Notes: generated by a model from the sequence alone, not told the origin. A stretch of DNA of 64,000 bases from Amycolatopsis coloradensis (GCF_037997115.1 NZ_CP150484.1:2536985-2600984), one strand, 5' to 3'. Positions 1 to 9,336 are shown, counted from the stretch's first letter. Numbers and translations are program-made.

Positions 1-38
1 GAGACGCCGCTCCCCCGGCTGCCGGAGGGCTTCGTTGA
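1..38 (+). CDS. C-terminal tail of an upstream gene, possibly a sensor kinase (partial)
   Basis: An open frame enters from the left edge and ends DAAPPAAGGLR-stop. Its TGA overlaps the TTG start of the following response regulator (TTGA), the usual coupling of a histidine kinase to its NarL-type regulator. The kinase identity is inferred only from position; the 12 codons carry no domain. Confidence 0.35.
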   Translation, partial: DAAPPAAGGLR

Positions 39-688
39 TCAAGCTCATGTTCGCCGACGACGAGGAACTGGTCCGTTCGGGCCTGCGTGCCATGATGTCG
101 GGCGCTGCCGATATCGAGATCGTGGGCGAGGCGAGCGACGGGAGATCAGCGGTCGAGGTCGCCCGGCGGTACCACCCTGACGTCGCGTTACTCGACATCA
201 AGATGCGGGCGCCTGACGACGGTATTCGCGCGTTGAGGGCGATTTTGGCCCTGCCGGATCCGCCGACCGTGGCCATGTTGACCACGTTCGACATCGACGA
301 CTACGTCAGTCTCGCGCTCAGGCTCGGGGCCAACGGCTTCCTCCTCAAGGATATCGACCCGGCGGCTCTCCTTCGGGCAGTGAGGGACCTCGCCAGGGGT
401 GGCGCGGTGCTGGATCCGGGGGTCGCGGCGCGCATGGTCCAGTCGCACCGGGACGAGCAGCGGGCCGCGCAGCCGGCGCGCAAGCTGCTCGCGTCGCTGT
501 CCGAGCGGGAGCGTGAGGTCGTCGGGCTGATAGGGCAGGGGCTGTCCAACGCCGAGATCGGCGGACGCCTGCACCTGTCCGAGGCCACGGTCAAGGGCTA
601 CGTCTCGGCCGTCCTGTCCAAGATCGGCGCGGCGAACCGGGTGCAGGCCGCGCTGCTGGCGTACCGCGGTGGCCTGCTCGACCAGTAA
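35..688 (+). CDS. NarL/FixJ-family two-component response regulator (LuxR HTH)
   Basis: 217 aa. The N-terminal receiver domain has the acidic pair at residues 8-9, the phospho-acceptor Asp54 in ALLDIK, and Lys near 105 in LLKD. The C-terminal LuxR-type helix-turn-helix (about 150-212) has SEREREVVGLIGQGLSNAEI and the recognition helix SEATVKGYVS. It is a DNA-binding regulator activated by phosphorylation, probably by a kinase encoded just off the left edge. The TTG start overlaps the preceding stop, and its own stop overlaps the next ATG (TAATG). Targets cannot be read from the sequence. One rare TTA codon is present (188-190). Confidence 0.9.
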   Translation: MIKLMFADDEELVRSGLRAMMSGAADIEIVGEASDGRSAVEVARRYHPDVALLDIKMRAPDDGIRALRAILALPDPPTVAMLTTFDIDDYVSLALRLGANGFLLKDIDPAALLRAVRDLARGGAVLDPGVAARMVQSHRDEQRAAQPARKLLASLSEREREVVGLIGQGLSNAEIGGRLHLSEATVKGYVSAVLSKIGAANRVQAALLAYRGGLLDQ

Positions 689-1302
689 TGATCCTCACCG
701 CGCTCGAGTTCCTCGGCTTGATCGCGTTCGCCGCTTCGGGTGCCCTCGCGGCGGTGCGGTCCAGGTTGGACGTCTTCGGAGTCGTGGTCGTCGGGTTGAC
801 GACCGCGCTCGGCGGCGGGGTCATCCGTGACGTCCTGCTCGGGATCACGCCCCCCACGACCCTGCGGACCTGGCCCTATCTCGCGGTCTGCGGCGGGACG
901 GCGCTGGTCGTGTTCGTCTTCCATCCGCAGATCGCGAAGCTGCGGCGCGCCGTGCTGCTCGCGGACGCGCTCGGGCTCGGGGTGTTCGCGACGGCGGGGA
1001 CCACCATCGCGTTGAACGCGGGCGCCACTCCCTACGCGGCGTGCTTGATCGGGATGACGACGGGTATCGGAGGCGGCGCCGTGCGTGATCTTCTCCTGCG
1101 GGAAATCCCGCTCGTGCTGCGGAAGGAGATCTACGCGGTCGCGGCGCTCGCGGGGGCCGTACTCGTCGTGATCGGTCACTCTCTGCGACTGCCGCCGGGG
1201 GCGGTGACGGTGGTGGCAGCCGCCGCCGTGGTGGGGGTCCGGATGCTCGCTTTGTGGCGGAGATGGAACGCACCCGTTGCGAAAGGGCCCGAGACCGGCT
1301 GA
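688..1302 (+). CDS. TRIC-like (UPF0126) membrane protein
   Basis: 204 aa with about seven hydrophobic segments arranged as two homologous halves. Each half carries the glycine-rich signature of the family: GGGVIRDVLLG near residues 33-45 and GGGAVRDLLLREIP near 120-135. Prokaryotic members are trimeric cation channels of the inner membrane. The gene is coupled by a TAATG overlap to the LuxR-type regulator, an unusual partner with no obvious functional link. Confidence 0.88.
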   Translation: MILTALEFLGLIAFAASGALAAVRSRLDVFGVVVVGLTTALGGGVIRDVLLGITPPTTLRTWPYLAVCGGTALVVFVFHPQIAKLRRAVLLADALGLGVFATAGTTIALNAGATPYAACLIGMTTGIGGGAVRDLLLREIPLVLRKEIYAVAALAGAVLVVIGHSLRLPPGAVTVVAAAAVVGVRMLALWRRWNAPVAKGPETG

Positions 1303-1348
1303 AACGTCATCTGGACCGCCGGATTTCCTTTGTTGGTTCTGTGTGTGT

Positions 1349-1365
1349 TCTTAGGCGAGTCTCAG
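1349..1365 (+). promoter_or_regulatory. Candidate MprA box upstream of mprA
   Basis: TCTTAG-N5-TCTCAG, two hexamers 11 bp apart, 22 bp before the mprA start. The same layout, GCTCAG-N5-TCTCAG, lies 22 bp before the htrA/pepD start (5284-5300). Mycobacterial MprA binds loosely conserved direct repeats upstream of mprA and pepD. Binding here is inferred. Confidence 0.5.
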
Positions 1366-1387
1366 CACTCTGCGTAAGACTGTCGCC

Positions 1388-2080
1388 ATGCGCATCCTCG
1401 TAGTGGACGACGACAGGGCCGTCCGTGAATCACTCAGGCGATCCCTTGAGTTCAACGGGTACCAGGTGGAACTGGCCGGGGACGGCGCACAGGCCTTGGA
1501 AGCGATCATCGCCAACAGACCCGACGCGATGGTCCTCGACGTCATGATGCCGCGGCTCGACGGCCTCGAGGTCGCCCGGAGGCTGCGGAGCACCGGAGAC
1601 GACCTTCCGATTCTCGTCCTCACCGCGCGGGACACCGTTTCCGACCGGGTGTCCGGCCTCGACGCCGGCGCGGACGACTACCTACCGAAGCCCTTCGCGC
1701 TCGAAGAGCTTCTCGCGCGCCTTCGCGCGCTTCTGCGCCGGGCGATCCCGGATCCGCAGGCCGGACAGAACGCCGAAATCCTCTCGTTCGCGGACCTCAC
1801 CTTGGACCCGGGGACGCGTGAGGTGCGCCGGGCTGGGCGGGAGATCAGTCTCACGAGGACCGAATTCGCCTTGCTGGAGCTGTTCCTCTCCTACCCGAAG
1901 CACGTTCTGACCCGCAGCCGGATCCTGGAGGAAGTATGGGGATACGACTTCCCGACGTCGGGCAACGCGCTGGAGGTCTACGTCGGTTATTTGCGCCGAA
2001 AGACCGAGGCTGGGAACGAACCGAGGCTGATCCACACGGTGCGGGGAGTGGGTTACGTCCTGAGGGAAACCCCGCCGTGA
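1388..2080 (+). CDS. mprA: OmpR-family response regulator, MprA-like
   Basis: 230 aa. The receiver domain (1-120) has VVDDD, phospho-acceptor Asp51 in VLDVMMP and KPF near residue 101. The C-terminal winged helix (about 135-228) ends [15 protein letters not shown]. The kinase gene overlaps its stop (GTGA). In mycobacteria MprAB responds to envelope stress and controls pepD and sigma factors. The presence of an HtrA gene 3 kb downstream and moaB, mscL and a ruc-like gene further on matches that locus and supports the assignment. A direct repeat just upstream suggests autoregulation. Confidence 0.85.
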   Translation: MRILVVDDDRAVRESLRRSLEFNGYQVELAGDGAQALEAIIANRPDAMVLDVMMPRLDGLEVARRLRSTGDDLPILVLTARDTVSDRVSGLDAGADDYLPKPFALEELLARLRALLRRAIPDPQAGQNAEILSFADLTLDPGTREVRRAGREISLTRTEFALLELFLSYPKHVLTRSRILEEVWGYDFPTSGNALEVYVGYLRRKTEAGNEPRLIHTVRGVGYVLRETPP

Positions 2081-3501
2081 CGGAGCCGGTCCCGGTCGTC
2101 GACGTGTCCGAAAAGGATCCGCGCGGCGACCGCTGGGGCACGCGGCGCTTCTCGCTCCGCGGCCGGGTGACGCTGCTCGCGGCCGCTTCGGTGGCGGGTG
2201 CGGTGGCGCTGGTGTCGCTCGGCGCGTACCTCGTCGTGCGCGACAACCTCTACCAGCAGGTGGACGACAACCTGCTCGCCCGCGCGCAGGCCGCGGTCGA
2301 TTCGCCGCAGGTGCAGACCGAACTGCAGCAGGTGCCCGGCGCCTTCCTCGCCAGCGCGGACCTGCAGATCGGGCAGCTGACGGTCGGGGAGAAGGTCCGG
2401 CTGACCTATCCGCAGTCCGGGAGCCGCCCGCCGTACGGCGAGGACGAGATCGCGGTCGCCTCCGGGGACAAGGCGTTCTCCCTGCGCACCGACCCGAGGA
2501 CCGACAGCCGCGTCGTCGCCCTCCCGCAGGGGGACGGCCAGGCGATGGTGCTCGCCCAGTCGCTCGGGCCGACGAAGCGCACCCTGAACGAGCTTTCGGT
2601 GGTCCTGTTCCTGATCGGCGGCGCCGGGATCCTGGTCGCCGCGGCCGCGGGAACGGCCGTCGCGAGAGCGGGCCTGCGGCCGGTCGACAGACTCACGTCG
2701 GCGGCGGAACGCGTCGCCACCACGGGTGATCTGCGGCCGATCCCGGTCAGCGGCGACGACGAACTCGCCCGCCTCACCCAGAGTTTCAACACGATGCTGG
2801 GCACGGTCGCCGAATCGCAGGAGCGGCAACGGCAACTCGTCGCCGACGCCGGCCACGAACTCCGCACCCCGCTGACGTCGCTCCGCACCAACCTGGAGCT
2901 GCTCCTGTCCGCGAGCAGGCCCGGCGCGCGGACGCTGTCCGACGAGGACCGCAGCGACATCGAGGCCGACATCCGCGGCCAGCTCGACGAGCTGACCCAG
3001 CTGATCGGCGACCTCGTCGAACTGGCGCGCCAGGACGAGCCGCGGATCGAGCACGAGCGGGTCGAGATGGTCGACGTCGTCGAGCGTGCGCTGGACAGGG
3101 CACGCCGCCGCGCGGGCGAGATCGAGTTCGACGTCTCGCTCCAGCCATGGGTGCTGACCGGCGACACGAGCGCGCTGGAGCGCGCGGTGCTGAACCTGCT
3201 GGACAACGCGGTGAAGTTCTCGCCGGAAGGATCGACGGTCGGGGTCCGGCTGTACCCGGTCGGCGACGGCACCGCGGTGCTCGAAGTCGAGGACTCGGGG
3301 CCGGGGATCGCCGACGAGGACCTGCCGAAGGTGTTCGACCGCTTCTACCGCTCGTCGGAGGCGCGGACGCTGCCCGGTTCCGGGCTCGGGCTGGCCATCG
3401 TCCAGCACGCGGCGCAGCGGCACGGCGGCGACGTCTACGCGGGGCGCGCGTCCACCGGTGGCGCTCTGATGACCTTGCGGCTCCCGGGAGCCCCGGCCTG
3501 A
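2077..3501 (+). CDS. mprB: Sensor histidine kinase, MprB-like
   Basis: 474 aa counted from the GTG that overlaps the mprA stop; the open frame extends further upstream inside mprA, but the overlap start is the coupled one. Order: TM helix (about 30-52), extracytoplasmic sensor of about 130 residues, TM helix (about 175-197), HAMP (about 198-250), HisKA with phospho-accepting His260 in HELRTPL, and HATPase with N box [21 protein letters not shown] and GSGLGLAIV. The sensed signal is presumably envelope or misfolded-protein stress, by analogy with mycobacteria. Confidence 0.85.
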   Translation: MTEPVPVVDVSEKDPRGDRWGTRRFSLRGRVTLLAAASVAGAVALVSLGAYLVVRDNLYQQVDDNLLARAQAAVDSPQVQTELQQVPGAFLASADLQIGQLTVGEKVRLTYPQSGSRPPYGEDEIAVASGDKAFSLRTDPRTDSRVVALPQGDGQAMVLAQSLGPTKRTLNELSVVLFLIGGAGILVAAAAGTAVARAGLRPVDRLTSAAERVATTGDLRPIPVSGDDELARLTQSFNTMLGTVAESQERQRQLVADAGHELRTPLTSLRTNLELLLSASRPGARTLSDEDRSDIEADIRGQLDELTQLIGDLVELARQDEPRIEHERVEMVDVVERALDRARRRAGEIEFDVSLQPWVLTGDTSALERAVLNLLDNAVKFSPEGSTVGVRLYPVGDGTAVLEVEDSGPGIADEDLPKVFDRFYRSSEARTLPGSGLGLAIVQHAAQRHGGDVYAGRASTGGALMTLRLPGAPA

Positions 3502-3523
3502 CGGGTGATTACGCTGACGGGTG

Positions 3524-4030
3524 ATGAGCACCGAGAACGCGCCTGAGATGCCGCCCCGCCGTCTGCTGTGGACACTGCTGGTGGCCGCGGTGCTGCTGGC
3601 CGCCGACCAGCTGACCAAATGGTGGGCCGTCGACGCCCTCACCGGCCACGCGCCGATCCCGGTGATCGGCGACTTCATCCGGTTCCGGCTGCTCTACAAC
3701 CCCGGCGCGGCGTTCTCGCTGGGCGCGAACTCCACCTGGATCTTCGCGATCCTGGCCGCGGCCGCGGTGGTCGCGCTGCTGTGGATCTCCCGCAAGGTCC
3801 GCTCGGCGGGCTGGGCGATCTCGCTCGGGCTGCTGCTCGGTGGCGCGACTACGCATCTGGGCGACCGTTTGTTCCGCGAGCCCGGTTTCGCGCGTGGCCA
3901 CGTCGTCGACTTCATCGACTACAACGGCTGGTTCGTCGGGAACGTCGCCGACATCGCGCTGTTCTTCGGCGCCGTCTCGCTTTTCGTGCTGAGTTTCCGC
4001 GGCGTCCCGATCGAAGGCGTCAAGGAATAA
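3524..4030 (+). CDS. lspA: Lipoprotein signal peptidase (signal peptidase II)
   Basis: 168 aa with four TM helices. It cleaves the signal peptide of diacylglyceryl-modified prolipoproteins at the inner membrane. Visible family features are ADQLTKWW in the first helix, LLYNPGAAFSLG after it, and the two catalytic aspartates in THLGDRLF and VGNVADIALF. An in-frame GTG lies 3 nt upstream (3521), so either start is possible. The last 11 nt overlap the convergent VOC gene. It is not next to ileS or rluD here, unlike in many genomes. Confidence 0.92.
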   Translation: MSTENAPEMPPRRLLWTLLVAAVLLAADQLTKWWAVDALTGHAPIPVIGDFIRFRLLYNPGAAFSLGANSTWIFAILAAAAVVALLWISRKVRSAGWAISLGLLLGGATTHLGDRLFREPGFARGHVVDFIDYNGWFVGNVADIALFFGAVSLFVLSFRGVPIEGVKE

Positions 4031-4322
4031 CGAGACAGAACTCGTTCCCTTCCGGATCGGCGAGTACACGCGCGCCCAAGGCGACGAGCCGTTCGACGCT
4101 GTCTCCCGTCAGGTCCTGATTGAAGAAGAGCCGCGGTCCCGACGCTGCTTCGACCAGTACCGAAGGATCGTCTTCGGGGCCCGAAAACCCCAGTGAACGA
4201 AGGCGATCAAGCTCTTCTTCGTCATAGGGTGCGACTTCGTAGCCGTCGAGCGCGGCCGCCCGGAAACGGGCGAGCGAAGCCGGATGACGGCAGTCGAAGA
4301 CGACGTCGCGAAGCCTGGCCAT
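4020..4322 (-). CDS. Short VOC/glyoxalase-like protein
   Basis: 100 aa. It starts like one-module VOC proteins (LRDVVFDCRHPASLARF) and ends DPEGNEFCLVIP, the usual final strand with its metal-ligand Glu position. Family members are normally about 115-125 aa. The segment between LFFNQ and DSVERLVALGA, where KNRLHLDL is common, appears to be missing, suggesting a small internal deletion. It overlaps the end of lspA. No substrate can be assigned. Confidence 0.65.
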   Translation of the reverse strand: MARLRDVVFDCRHPASLARFRAAALDGYEVAPYDEEELDRLRSLGFSGPEDDPSVLVEAASGPRLFFNQDLTGDSVERLVALGARVLADPEGNEFCLVIP

Positions 4323-4404
4323 GGCCTCATGGTGACAGTCGGCGCGGCTCGTCGCGCCATGTTTGATCGTGTAGGATTTTGTGTAGTTGATCCAGGGAGG
4401 CTTA

Positions 4405-5205
4405 GTGCTCGCGCGGCAACGGCAGGCGGTGATCCTCGAGGAGGCGCGCCGGACCGGGGCGGTCCGGGTCAGCGATCTCGTCGCGAGGCTCGGCGTCTCC
4501 GATATGACGGTGCGCCGCGACCTCGACGTGCTCGCCGGCCGCGGACTGGTCGAGAAGGTCTACGGCGGCGCCACCTCCGTCGCCGGCAAGAGCACCGACG
4601 AGCCCGGATTCGAGGCCAAGTCCGTGCGCCAGCGCGCGCAGAAGGAGGCCATCGCCCACCTCGCCGCCGGGCTGGTCCGGCCGGGCACCGCGATCGGCAT
4701 CTCCGCGGGCACCACCACGTGGACGCTGGCCAGGGCGCTCGACGAGGTCGCGGGCCTGACTATCGTCACGAACTCCATCCAGGTCGCCGACGTGCTGCGC
4801 GGCGTGAACCAGCCGGATCGCACGGTGGTCCTCACCGGCGGCGTCCGCACCCCGTCGGACGCGCTGGTCGGTCCGGTCGCCGTGCAGAGCCTGCGGTCGC
4901 TGCACCTGGACGTCGTCTTCCTCGGCGTGCACGGGATGGCCGAGGGCCCGGGGTTCACCACGCCGAATCTCACCGAGTCCGAGACCGACCGCGCGCTGGT
5001 CGAAGCGGGCCGCAAGCTGGTCGTGCTGGCCGACCACACCAAATGGGGCATCGTCGGCATCTCCACGATCGCCGGGCTCGAAGAGGCCGACGTCGTCGTC
5101 TCGGACGACGGTTTGCCCGACAAGGCAAGGGAAAGGCTCATCGAGCAGGCGGGTGAGCTGATGATCGCCGAAACGGAGGAGACGGCTGAGGCCGAAGACG
5201 CGTGA
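4405..5205 (+). CDS. DeoR/GlpR-family transcriptional regulator
   Basis: 266 aa from the GTG at 4405, chosen because GGGAGG (4395-4400) sits at the right spacing; a TTG at 4387 is also in frame. The N-terminal winged helix has VSDLVARLGVSDMTVRRDLDVL. The C-terminal sugar-phosphate sensor domain has ISAGTTTWTLARAL, TNSIQVADVL and LADHTKWG. Such proteins repress sugar-utilisation genes and respond to a phosphosugar. No sugar operon adjoins it, so the target is unknown. Confidence 0.9.
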   Translation: MLARQRQAVILEEARRTGAVRVSDLVARLGVSDMTVRRDLDVLAGRGLVEKVYGGATSVAGKSTDEPGFEAKSVRQRAQKEAIAHLAAGLVRPGTAIGISAGTTTWTLARALDEVAGLTIVTNSIQVADVLRGVNQPDRTVVLTGGVRTPSDALVGPVAVQSLRSLHLDVVFLGVHGMAEGPGFTTPNLTESETDRALVEAGRKLVVLADHTKWGIVGISTIAGLEEADVVVSDDGLPDKARERLIEQAGELMIAETEETAEAEDA

Positions 5206-5283
5206 AACGCCAGGCCGGGAGACGCGAACAGGCTGCGCGCCACCCGCCGCCGGGGCCATACTCATGTCCGATGCACAGCTTTG

Positions 5284-5300
5284 GCTCAGGAACTTCTCAG
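5284..5300 (+). promoter_or_regulatory. Candidate MprA box upstream of htrA/pepD
   Basis: GCTCAG-N5-TCTCAG, ending 22 bp before the protease ATG. Spacing and distance to the start match the repeat in front of mprA. This fits a direct MprA target, as pepD is in mycobacteria. Confidence 0.5.
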
Positions 5301-5322
5301 GACCATCCCGCAAGGTGAAGAC

Positions 5323-6741
5323 ATGACCGAGAACGACCCCAGCGGCCAGGACGCCGAGAAGGCGCGGCCCGCCGGCGCTCAGCCGGACGCGGAGCCGAGC
5401 GCGAGCTGGGCGGCCCAGCCCGCGCCGCAGCAGCCTGACGCGACCGGCCTCGGCGGCCATGCCACTCCGCACACCGGAGCGCAGCAGGCCTACACCCCGG
5501 AACAGCAGCAGTACAACCCGTGGTCTCCCCAGGCGCAGTCCCAGGAACACCAGACGCAGGGTCACTACGCCCAGGGACACCAGGTGCCGGGCCAGCAGAC
5601 GCCGTTCACCCAGCCGGGTCCGTCGGTGTACGCGGTCCCGCAGCAGCGGCAGGCGCAGAAGTCCACGTCGGGCAAGCTGCTCGCCGGTGTCGCGGCGATC
5701 GCGCTGGTCGTCGGCGGTGTCGCGGGCGGCACGGTCGGCTACCTGACCGGTGACGCGTCCGGCGGCTCTTCCGTGAACGCGCTCGACGCGCCGAAGCCCG
5801 CCCAGCAGACGGGCAATCTGCCCGCCGGTTCGGTCGAAGCGGTGGCACAGAAGCTTTCGCCGAGCGTGGTCGAGCTCCAGGTGTCGGGGCGCTCGGGCGC
5901 GGGCGAGGGTTCCGGTTTCGTGCTCAGTACCGACGGCTACGTGCTGACCAACAACCACGTCGTCGAGGTCGCCGCCGGTGGCGGGCAGATCCAGGCGGTG
6001 TTCCAGGACGGCAAGAAGGGCACGGCGACCGTCGTCGGCCGTGACCCCACGACGGATATCGCCGTGGTGAAGGTCAGCGGTGTCAGCGGCCTGACCCCGG
6101 TGGAACTCGGCCGCTCCGACGACCTGCGCGTCGGGCAGCCGGTGGTCGCCATCGGTTCGCCGTTCGAACTGACGGGCACGGTCACCTCGGGCATCGTCAG
6201 CGCGCTGAACCGGCCGGTGAGCGCCGGCGGCAACGGCGACCAGACCACCGTGATGTCGGCGGTGCAGACCGACGCGGCGATCAATCCCGGTAACTCCGGT
6301 GGCCCGCTCGCGAACATGGCAGGTCAGGTCATCGGCATCAACTCGGCGATCTACAGCCCGAAGTCCGCGCAGGGCCAGGGCGGCGAGAGCGGCGGCAACG
6401 TCGGCATCGGCTTCGCGATCCCGATCGACCAGGCGCGCCGCACGGCCGACGACATCATCAACACCGGCCAGGCGACGCAGACCTTCATCGGCGCGCGAGT
6501 GCAGACGGCGCCGACCGGCGGAGCGCAGCTCGGTGAGATCTCGCCGGGCAGCCCGGCGGAGAAGGCGGGCCTCAAATCCGGTGACGTCGTGACGAAGCTG
6601 GACGACCGGCCGATACCCAACGCGGACGCGCTCGTCGCCGAGATCCGCACCCGGGCGCCGAACGACAAGGTGAAGTTCACGCTCAGCGGGGACAAGGTCA
6701 TCGAGGTGACCCTCGGCGGGCAGCCCGTCACCCCGAACTAG
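5323..6741 (+). CDS. HtrA/DegP-family serine protease with PDZ domain (PepD-like)
   Basis: 472 aa from the ATG at 5323, preceded by AAGGTGA. Order: low-complexity Gln/Pro-rich cytoplasmic N-terminus (1-110), one TM anchor (about 115-140), trypsin-like domain with His in TNNHVVE, Asp in TTDIAVVKV and Ser in NPGNSGGPL, then a PDZ domain with GEISPGSPAEKAGLKSGDVV. It is a membrane-anchored extracytoplasmic quality-control protease. Its closest functional parallel is mycobacterial PepD, an MprAB target. Here lspA, the VOC gene and deoR separate it from mprB. Confidence 0.9.
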   Translation: MTENDPSGQDAEKARPAGAQPDAEPSASWAAQPAPQQPDATGLGGHATPHTGAQQAYTPEQQQYNPWSPQAQSQEHQTQGHYAQGHQVPGQQTPFTQPGPSVYAVPQQRQAQKSTSGKLLAGVAAIALVVGGVAGGTVGYLTGDASGGSSVNALDAPKPAQQTGNLPAGSVEAVAQKLSPSVVELQVSGRSGAGEGSGFVLSTDGYVLTNNHVVEVAAGGGQIQAVFQDGKKGTATVVGRDPTTDIAVVKVSGVSGLTPVELGRSDDLRVGQPVVAIGSPFELTGTVTSGIVSALNRPVSAGGNGDQTTVMSAVQTDAAINPGNSGGPLANMAGQVIGINSAIYSPKSAQGQGGESGGNVGIGFAIPIDQARRTADDIINTGQATQTFIGARVQTAPTGGAQLGEISPGSPAEKAGLKSGDVVTKLDDRPIPNADALVAEIRTRAPNDKVKFTLSGDKVIEVTLGGQPVTPN

Positions 6742-6755
6742 CCCATCCAGAGACG

Positions 6756-6860
6756 CTCGGCCGCAGTGCGCGGCCGAGACCAGCTCCGGCTCGAACCCCC
6801 AGCGGGCCGGACCCGAAGAGGCCACGCGCGACCGGCTGCCAATCCCGGTCGCGCGTGGCC
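6756..6860. terminator. Two hairpins after the HtrA gene
   Basis: A 9-bp stem at 6756-6764/6770-6778 is followed by a perfect 16-bp stem at 6820-6835/6845-6860 with a 9-nt loop. There is no T-run, which is common for high-GC actinomycete terminators. The rest of this 518-bp gap (to 7259) holds no convincing gene; it contains one GGGTCGTGAGTG motif at 7128-7139, a core shared with hairpins elsewhere in the window. Confidence 0.6.
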
Positions 6861-7259
6861 CTTTCCAGGGAGAAGAAGAGCGAACGTGTCAGGTTCGTGG
6901 GCGGGGCCGGCGGTGGGCCGAAGCCTCCCTTCGTCGCGTCCGATGCAGCGAAAGGAGCCTTCGGCTGCGGCAGGTGCGTGGCGAGCTGAGCCTCCGACGA
7001 GCGCAGGAGGCCTTCGTGACATGGTTCCGGACTGGCCATGGGAGCCGATCGTGGCCCGAGTGTCCACAAGGGACACTTTCGCGCGATGAAATGTCTGGTT
7101 TATGGCTAGATGTTCGGTTCTTGACAAGGGTCGTGAGTGCTCAAAATGGACACTGTTCCCCGACTGGAGTCCCTTGTGGACGATCAAGAGCACGTCAGGC
7201 TCCGGGCGGCCTGCTTCGCCATTGACTCGATCACGCCACCTTTGACTTTCGACCCGATA

Positions 7260-7667
7260 TCACGCCTTCCGCCGGACCAGCGCGGCCACGAGTACGCCGA
7301 GCCAGACGACCGCCAGGGTGACGAGCAGACCGGTGACGGTGTCGGCGTCGTGCAGGCCCGGGTTCCGAGCGCCGCCGAAAGGACGCCACAGCAACGGGAA
7401 CGCGAGCAACGTCAGCACACCGGTGAGCACCGCGCCCGTCTTGACCGGCGTCTTCCAGCGTTCCGGGAGGAACCTGCTCAGCGTGAATCCCACGGCGCCG
7501 ACCAGCGGCGCGATCAGCAGGTCGTGCGCCAGCGGGCCGCCGACGAGCCATCCGAGTGTCCCGAAGACGTCCGGGCGCAGCGGGAAGGCGTACTCGGAGA
7601 ACAGCACCGCGCCCCATGTGAGCGCGGCGAGGCCGGGCAGTAACAGCAGCAGCCGCAACGTCTTCAC
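7260..7667 (-). CDS. Small integral membrane protein in the oxidoreductase operon
   Basis: About 135 aa with four hydrophobic segments (LLLLLPGLAALTWGAVLF, LLIAPLVGAVGFTL, TGVLTLLAFPLLW, LVTLAVVWLGVLVAAL). The GTG start at 7667 overlaps the stop of the upstream molybdopterin oxidoreductase (GTGA), so the two are translationally coupled. Family unknown to me; coupling suggests it assists that membrane enzyme. Confidence 0.7.
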   Translation of the reverse strand: MKTLRLLLLLPGLAALTWGAVLFSEYAFPLRPDVFGTLGWLVGGPLAHDLLIAPLVGAVGFTLSRFLPERWKTPVKTGAVLTGVLTLLAFPLLWRPFGGARNPGLHDADTVTGLLVTLAVVWLGVLVAALVRRKA

Positions 7668-8731
7668 AGCGTCTCCAAACGGGTGACCCATTTCGTCTGC
7701 AGGACGCCCGGCCGGCTCGGGGCGATGATCCGGCACGGGAAGCCGTGGTCGGCGTCGAGCACTTCACCGTTGAGTTCCAGCGCCAGCAGGGTGAGGTCGT
7801 CCGCGGTGTGCTCGCCGGGGAGTTCGCTGATCCCGTAGAGCCCGGCCTTCTCCAGCGAGAACACGCGGACCGGAGTGCCTGGTGCGCTTCCGGCGTGCCG
7901 CAACAGCTCCGGCAGGGAGACACCGCTCCAGCGCGCGGACTCGCTCCATCCCTCGACGCACGCGATCGGCAGCTCGGCCGAAGTCCTCGGGAGGGCTCGA
8001 AGCTGTTCCAGCGAATAGGTCTTCGTGCCGTCCGGGGTCACCACAGAAAGCCGCCAGCCGGGGTCGTTCGCCGTGTCCACGACGCCTGCCGCCGCGGCGG
8101 TCCGGTTCACCGGCAGCCCTTGTGGCCCCTTACCGCTGCGCCACGAGAGGCCGGAAACGTTACGCAGCAACGGAACCGTGGCCCCGGCTGTGGCGGCGAC
8201 GGCGACTCCCGCGGCCAGCCAGGTCGTGCGGAGGAAGGCTCGTCGCGAGGGCTCGGGCTTCCGGGTGATCGAGCGGCGGATGCTGGGGAGCTTCACCGCG
8301 ATGTGCACCAGGATCGAGCCGATCGCCACCCACGCGACCGCGTAATGCAGCTGCGGGAAGTAGAAGTTCCACGGATAGTTCTGCGCGACGTTGAACAGAC
8401 CGGTGACGAGTTCGAAGAAGGCGGCCGCGGAAAGCACGAGGATCGACAGACGTTCGAGCGCGTGCGGCAGCGACCGGATCACCGGTCGTTCGAACAGTTT
8501 CGGGTAGACGCTCCAGAGTTTGGCCAGCAGCAGGGGAACCGACGCGATACCGGAGAGCACATGCGTGCCCTGCGTGATCCGGTACAGCCAGACCGGGCGG
8601 CTCGGCCAGCCGAACCACGACGGCGGATGCTGGACGAGATGGCTGAGCAGGCCGGTGACGAAGCACAGCGTGAACGTGACGGCGAGCGCGAGCCCGATCC
8701 GGGACGTCACCCGTTCCGAAGGTGTGTTCAT
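7664..8731 (-). CDS. Membrane-anchored sulfite-oxidase-fold molybdopterin oxidoreductase
   Basis: 355 aa. The N-terminal half has about four TM helices with histidines resembling a cytochrome-b561-type module (THVLSGI, LHYAVAWVAIGSILVHIAVK). An RRAFLR twin-arginine-like stretch precedes a further hydrophobic segment. The C-terminal half is a sulfite-oxidase-type fold with the candidate molybdenum-ligand Cys in LPIACVEGWSESARWSGV and HGFPCRIIAP near the end. It probably passes electrons between a periplasmic substrate and quinone; the substrate is unknown. Start ATG 8731. It is coupled to its neighbours on both sides. Confidence 0.8.
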   Translation of the reverse strand: MNTPSERVTSRIGLALAVTFTLCFVTGLLSHLVQHPPSWFGWPSRPVWLYRITQGTHVLSGIASVPLLLAKLWSVYPKLFERPVIRSLPHALERLSILVLSAAAFFELVTGLFNVAQNYPWNFYFPQLHYAVAWVAIGSILVHIAVKLPSIRRSITRKPEPSRRAFLRTTWLAAGVAVAATAGATVPLLRNVSGLSWRSGKGPQGLPVNRTAAAAGVVDTANDPGWRLSVVTPDGTKTYSLEQLRALPRTSAELPIACVEGWSESARWSGVSLPELLRHAGSAPGTPVRVFSLEKAGLYGISELPGEHTADDLTLLALELNGEVLDADHGFPCRIIAPSRPGVLQTKWVTRLETL

Positions 8732-9336
8732 GCTTTCTCCAGGCAGGCGAACCAGCGGTGGCCGTGGCTGGTGGACCACGCGACGCGGAACGCGGTGCGG
8801 GCGGCGAGGTCCGCGATCGCCTCGACGCCGACCCACGCCCAGGTGAACCACGGTCCTTTGTCGGGACGCAGCCGGACCCGGTCCTGGCGGAGTCCGCGGC
8901 CCGGCGGGTCGAGTTCGACGAGTACCGTCCCGCCGTCCGTGATCAGTTCCGCCATCCGCGCGAGGAGGCGGTGCGGATCGCCGCCGATGCCGATGTTCCC
9001 GTCGGCGAGCAGGACATGCCGCCAGCGCCCTTCGCCGGGGAGCCGGTCGAACACGTCCCGGTGCAGCGCGGCGGCACCACGGGCGTGAGTGAGCCGCACG
9101 GCGGTGGCCGAGATGTCGACGCCGAGCGAGGCGACGCCGCGTTCGGTCAGCGCGGCGGTGAGCCTGCCGGGCCCGCAGCCGACGTCGAGGGTCGGGCCGT
9201 CACAAGCGGTGAGGAGGACGTCGTCGCCTTCGCAGGGGATGGCCGTCCAGCGGTCGACCGGCAGGTCGACGCGTTCGCCGGTCGCCAGTTCCAGCCAGCA
9301 GCGGTGGCCGAGCAGGCCGCGGTCGAAAGTGGTCAC
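8728..9336 (-). CDS. Class I SAM-dependent methyltransferase
   Basis: 202 aa. SAM-binding motif I is LDVGCGPGRLTAAL (about 50-63), followed by the acidic end of strand 2 in LGVDIS and by LLADGNIGIGGDP as motif post-I/II. The GTG start overlaps the stop of the gene upstream, and its own stop overlaps the oxidoreductase ATG, so the five genes 10630-7260 form one unit. The acceptor is not evident. Confidence 0.82.
   Translation of the reverse strand: MTTFDRGLLGHRCWLELATGERVDLPVDRWTAIPCEGDDVLLTACDGPTLDVGCGPGRLTAALTERGVASLGVDISATAVRLTHARGAAALHRDVFDRLPGEGRWRHVLLADGNIGIGGDPHRLLARMAELITDGGTVLVELDPPGRGLRQDRVRLRPDKGPWFTWAWVGVEAIADLAARTAFRVAWSTSHGHRWFACLEKA

Noticed and set aside
2053..3678. 541-codon reverse open frame
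   Set aside because: Antisense shadow of the mprB kinase gene.
4402..6825. 807-codon reverse open frame
   Set aside because: Antisense to the DeoR and HtrA genes, Arg/Gly/Asp-rich composition typical of shadow frames in GC-rich DNA, no domain.
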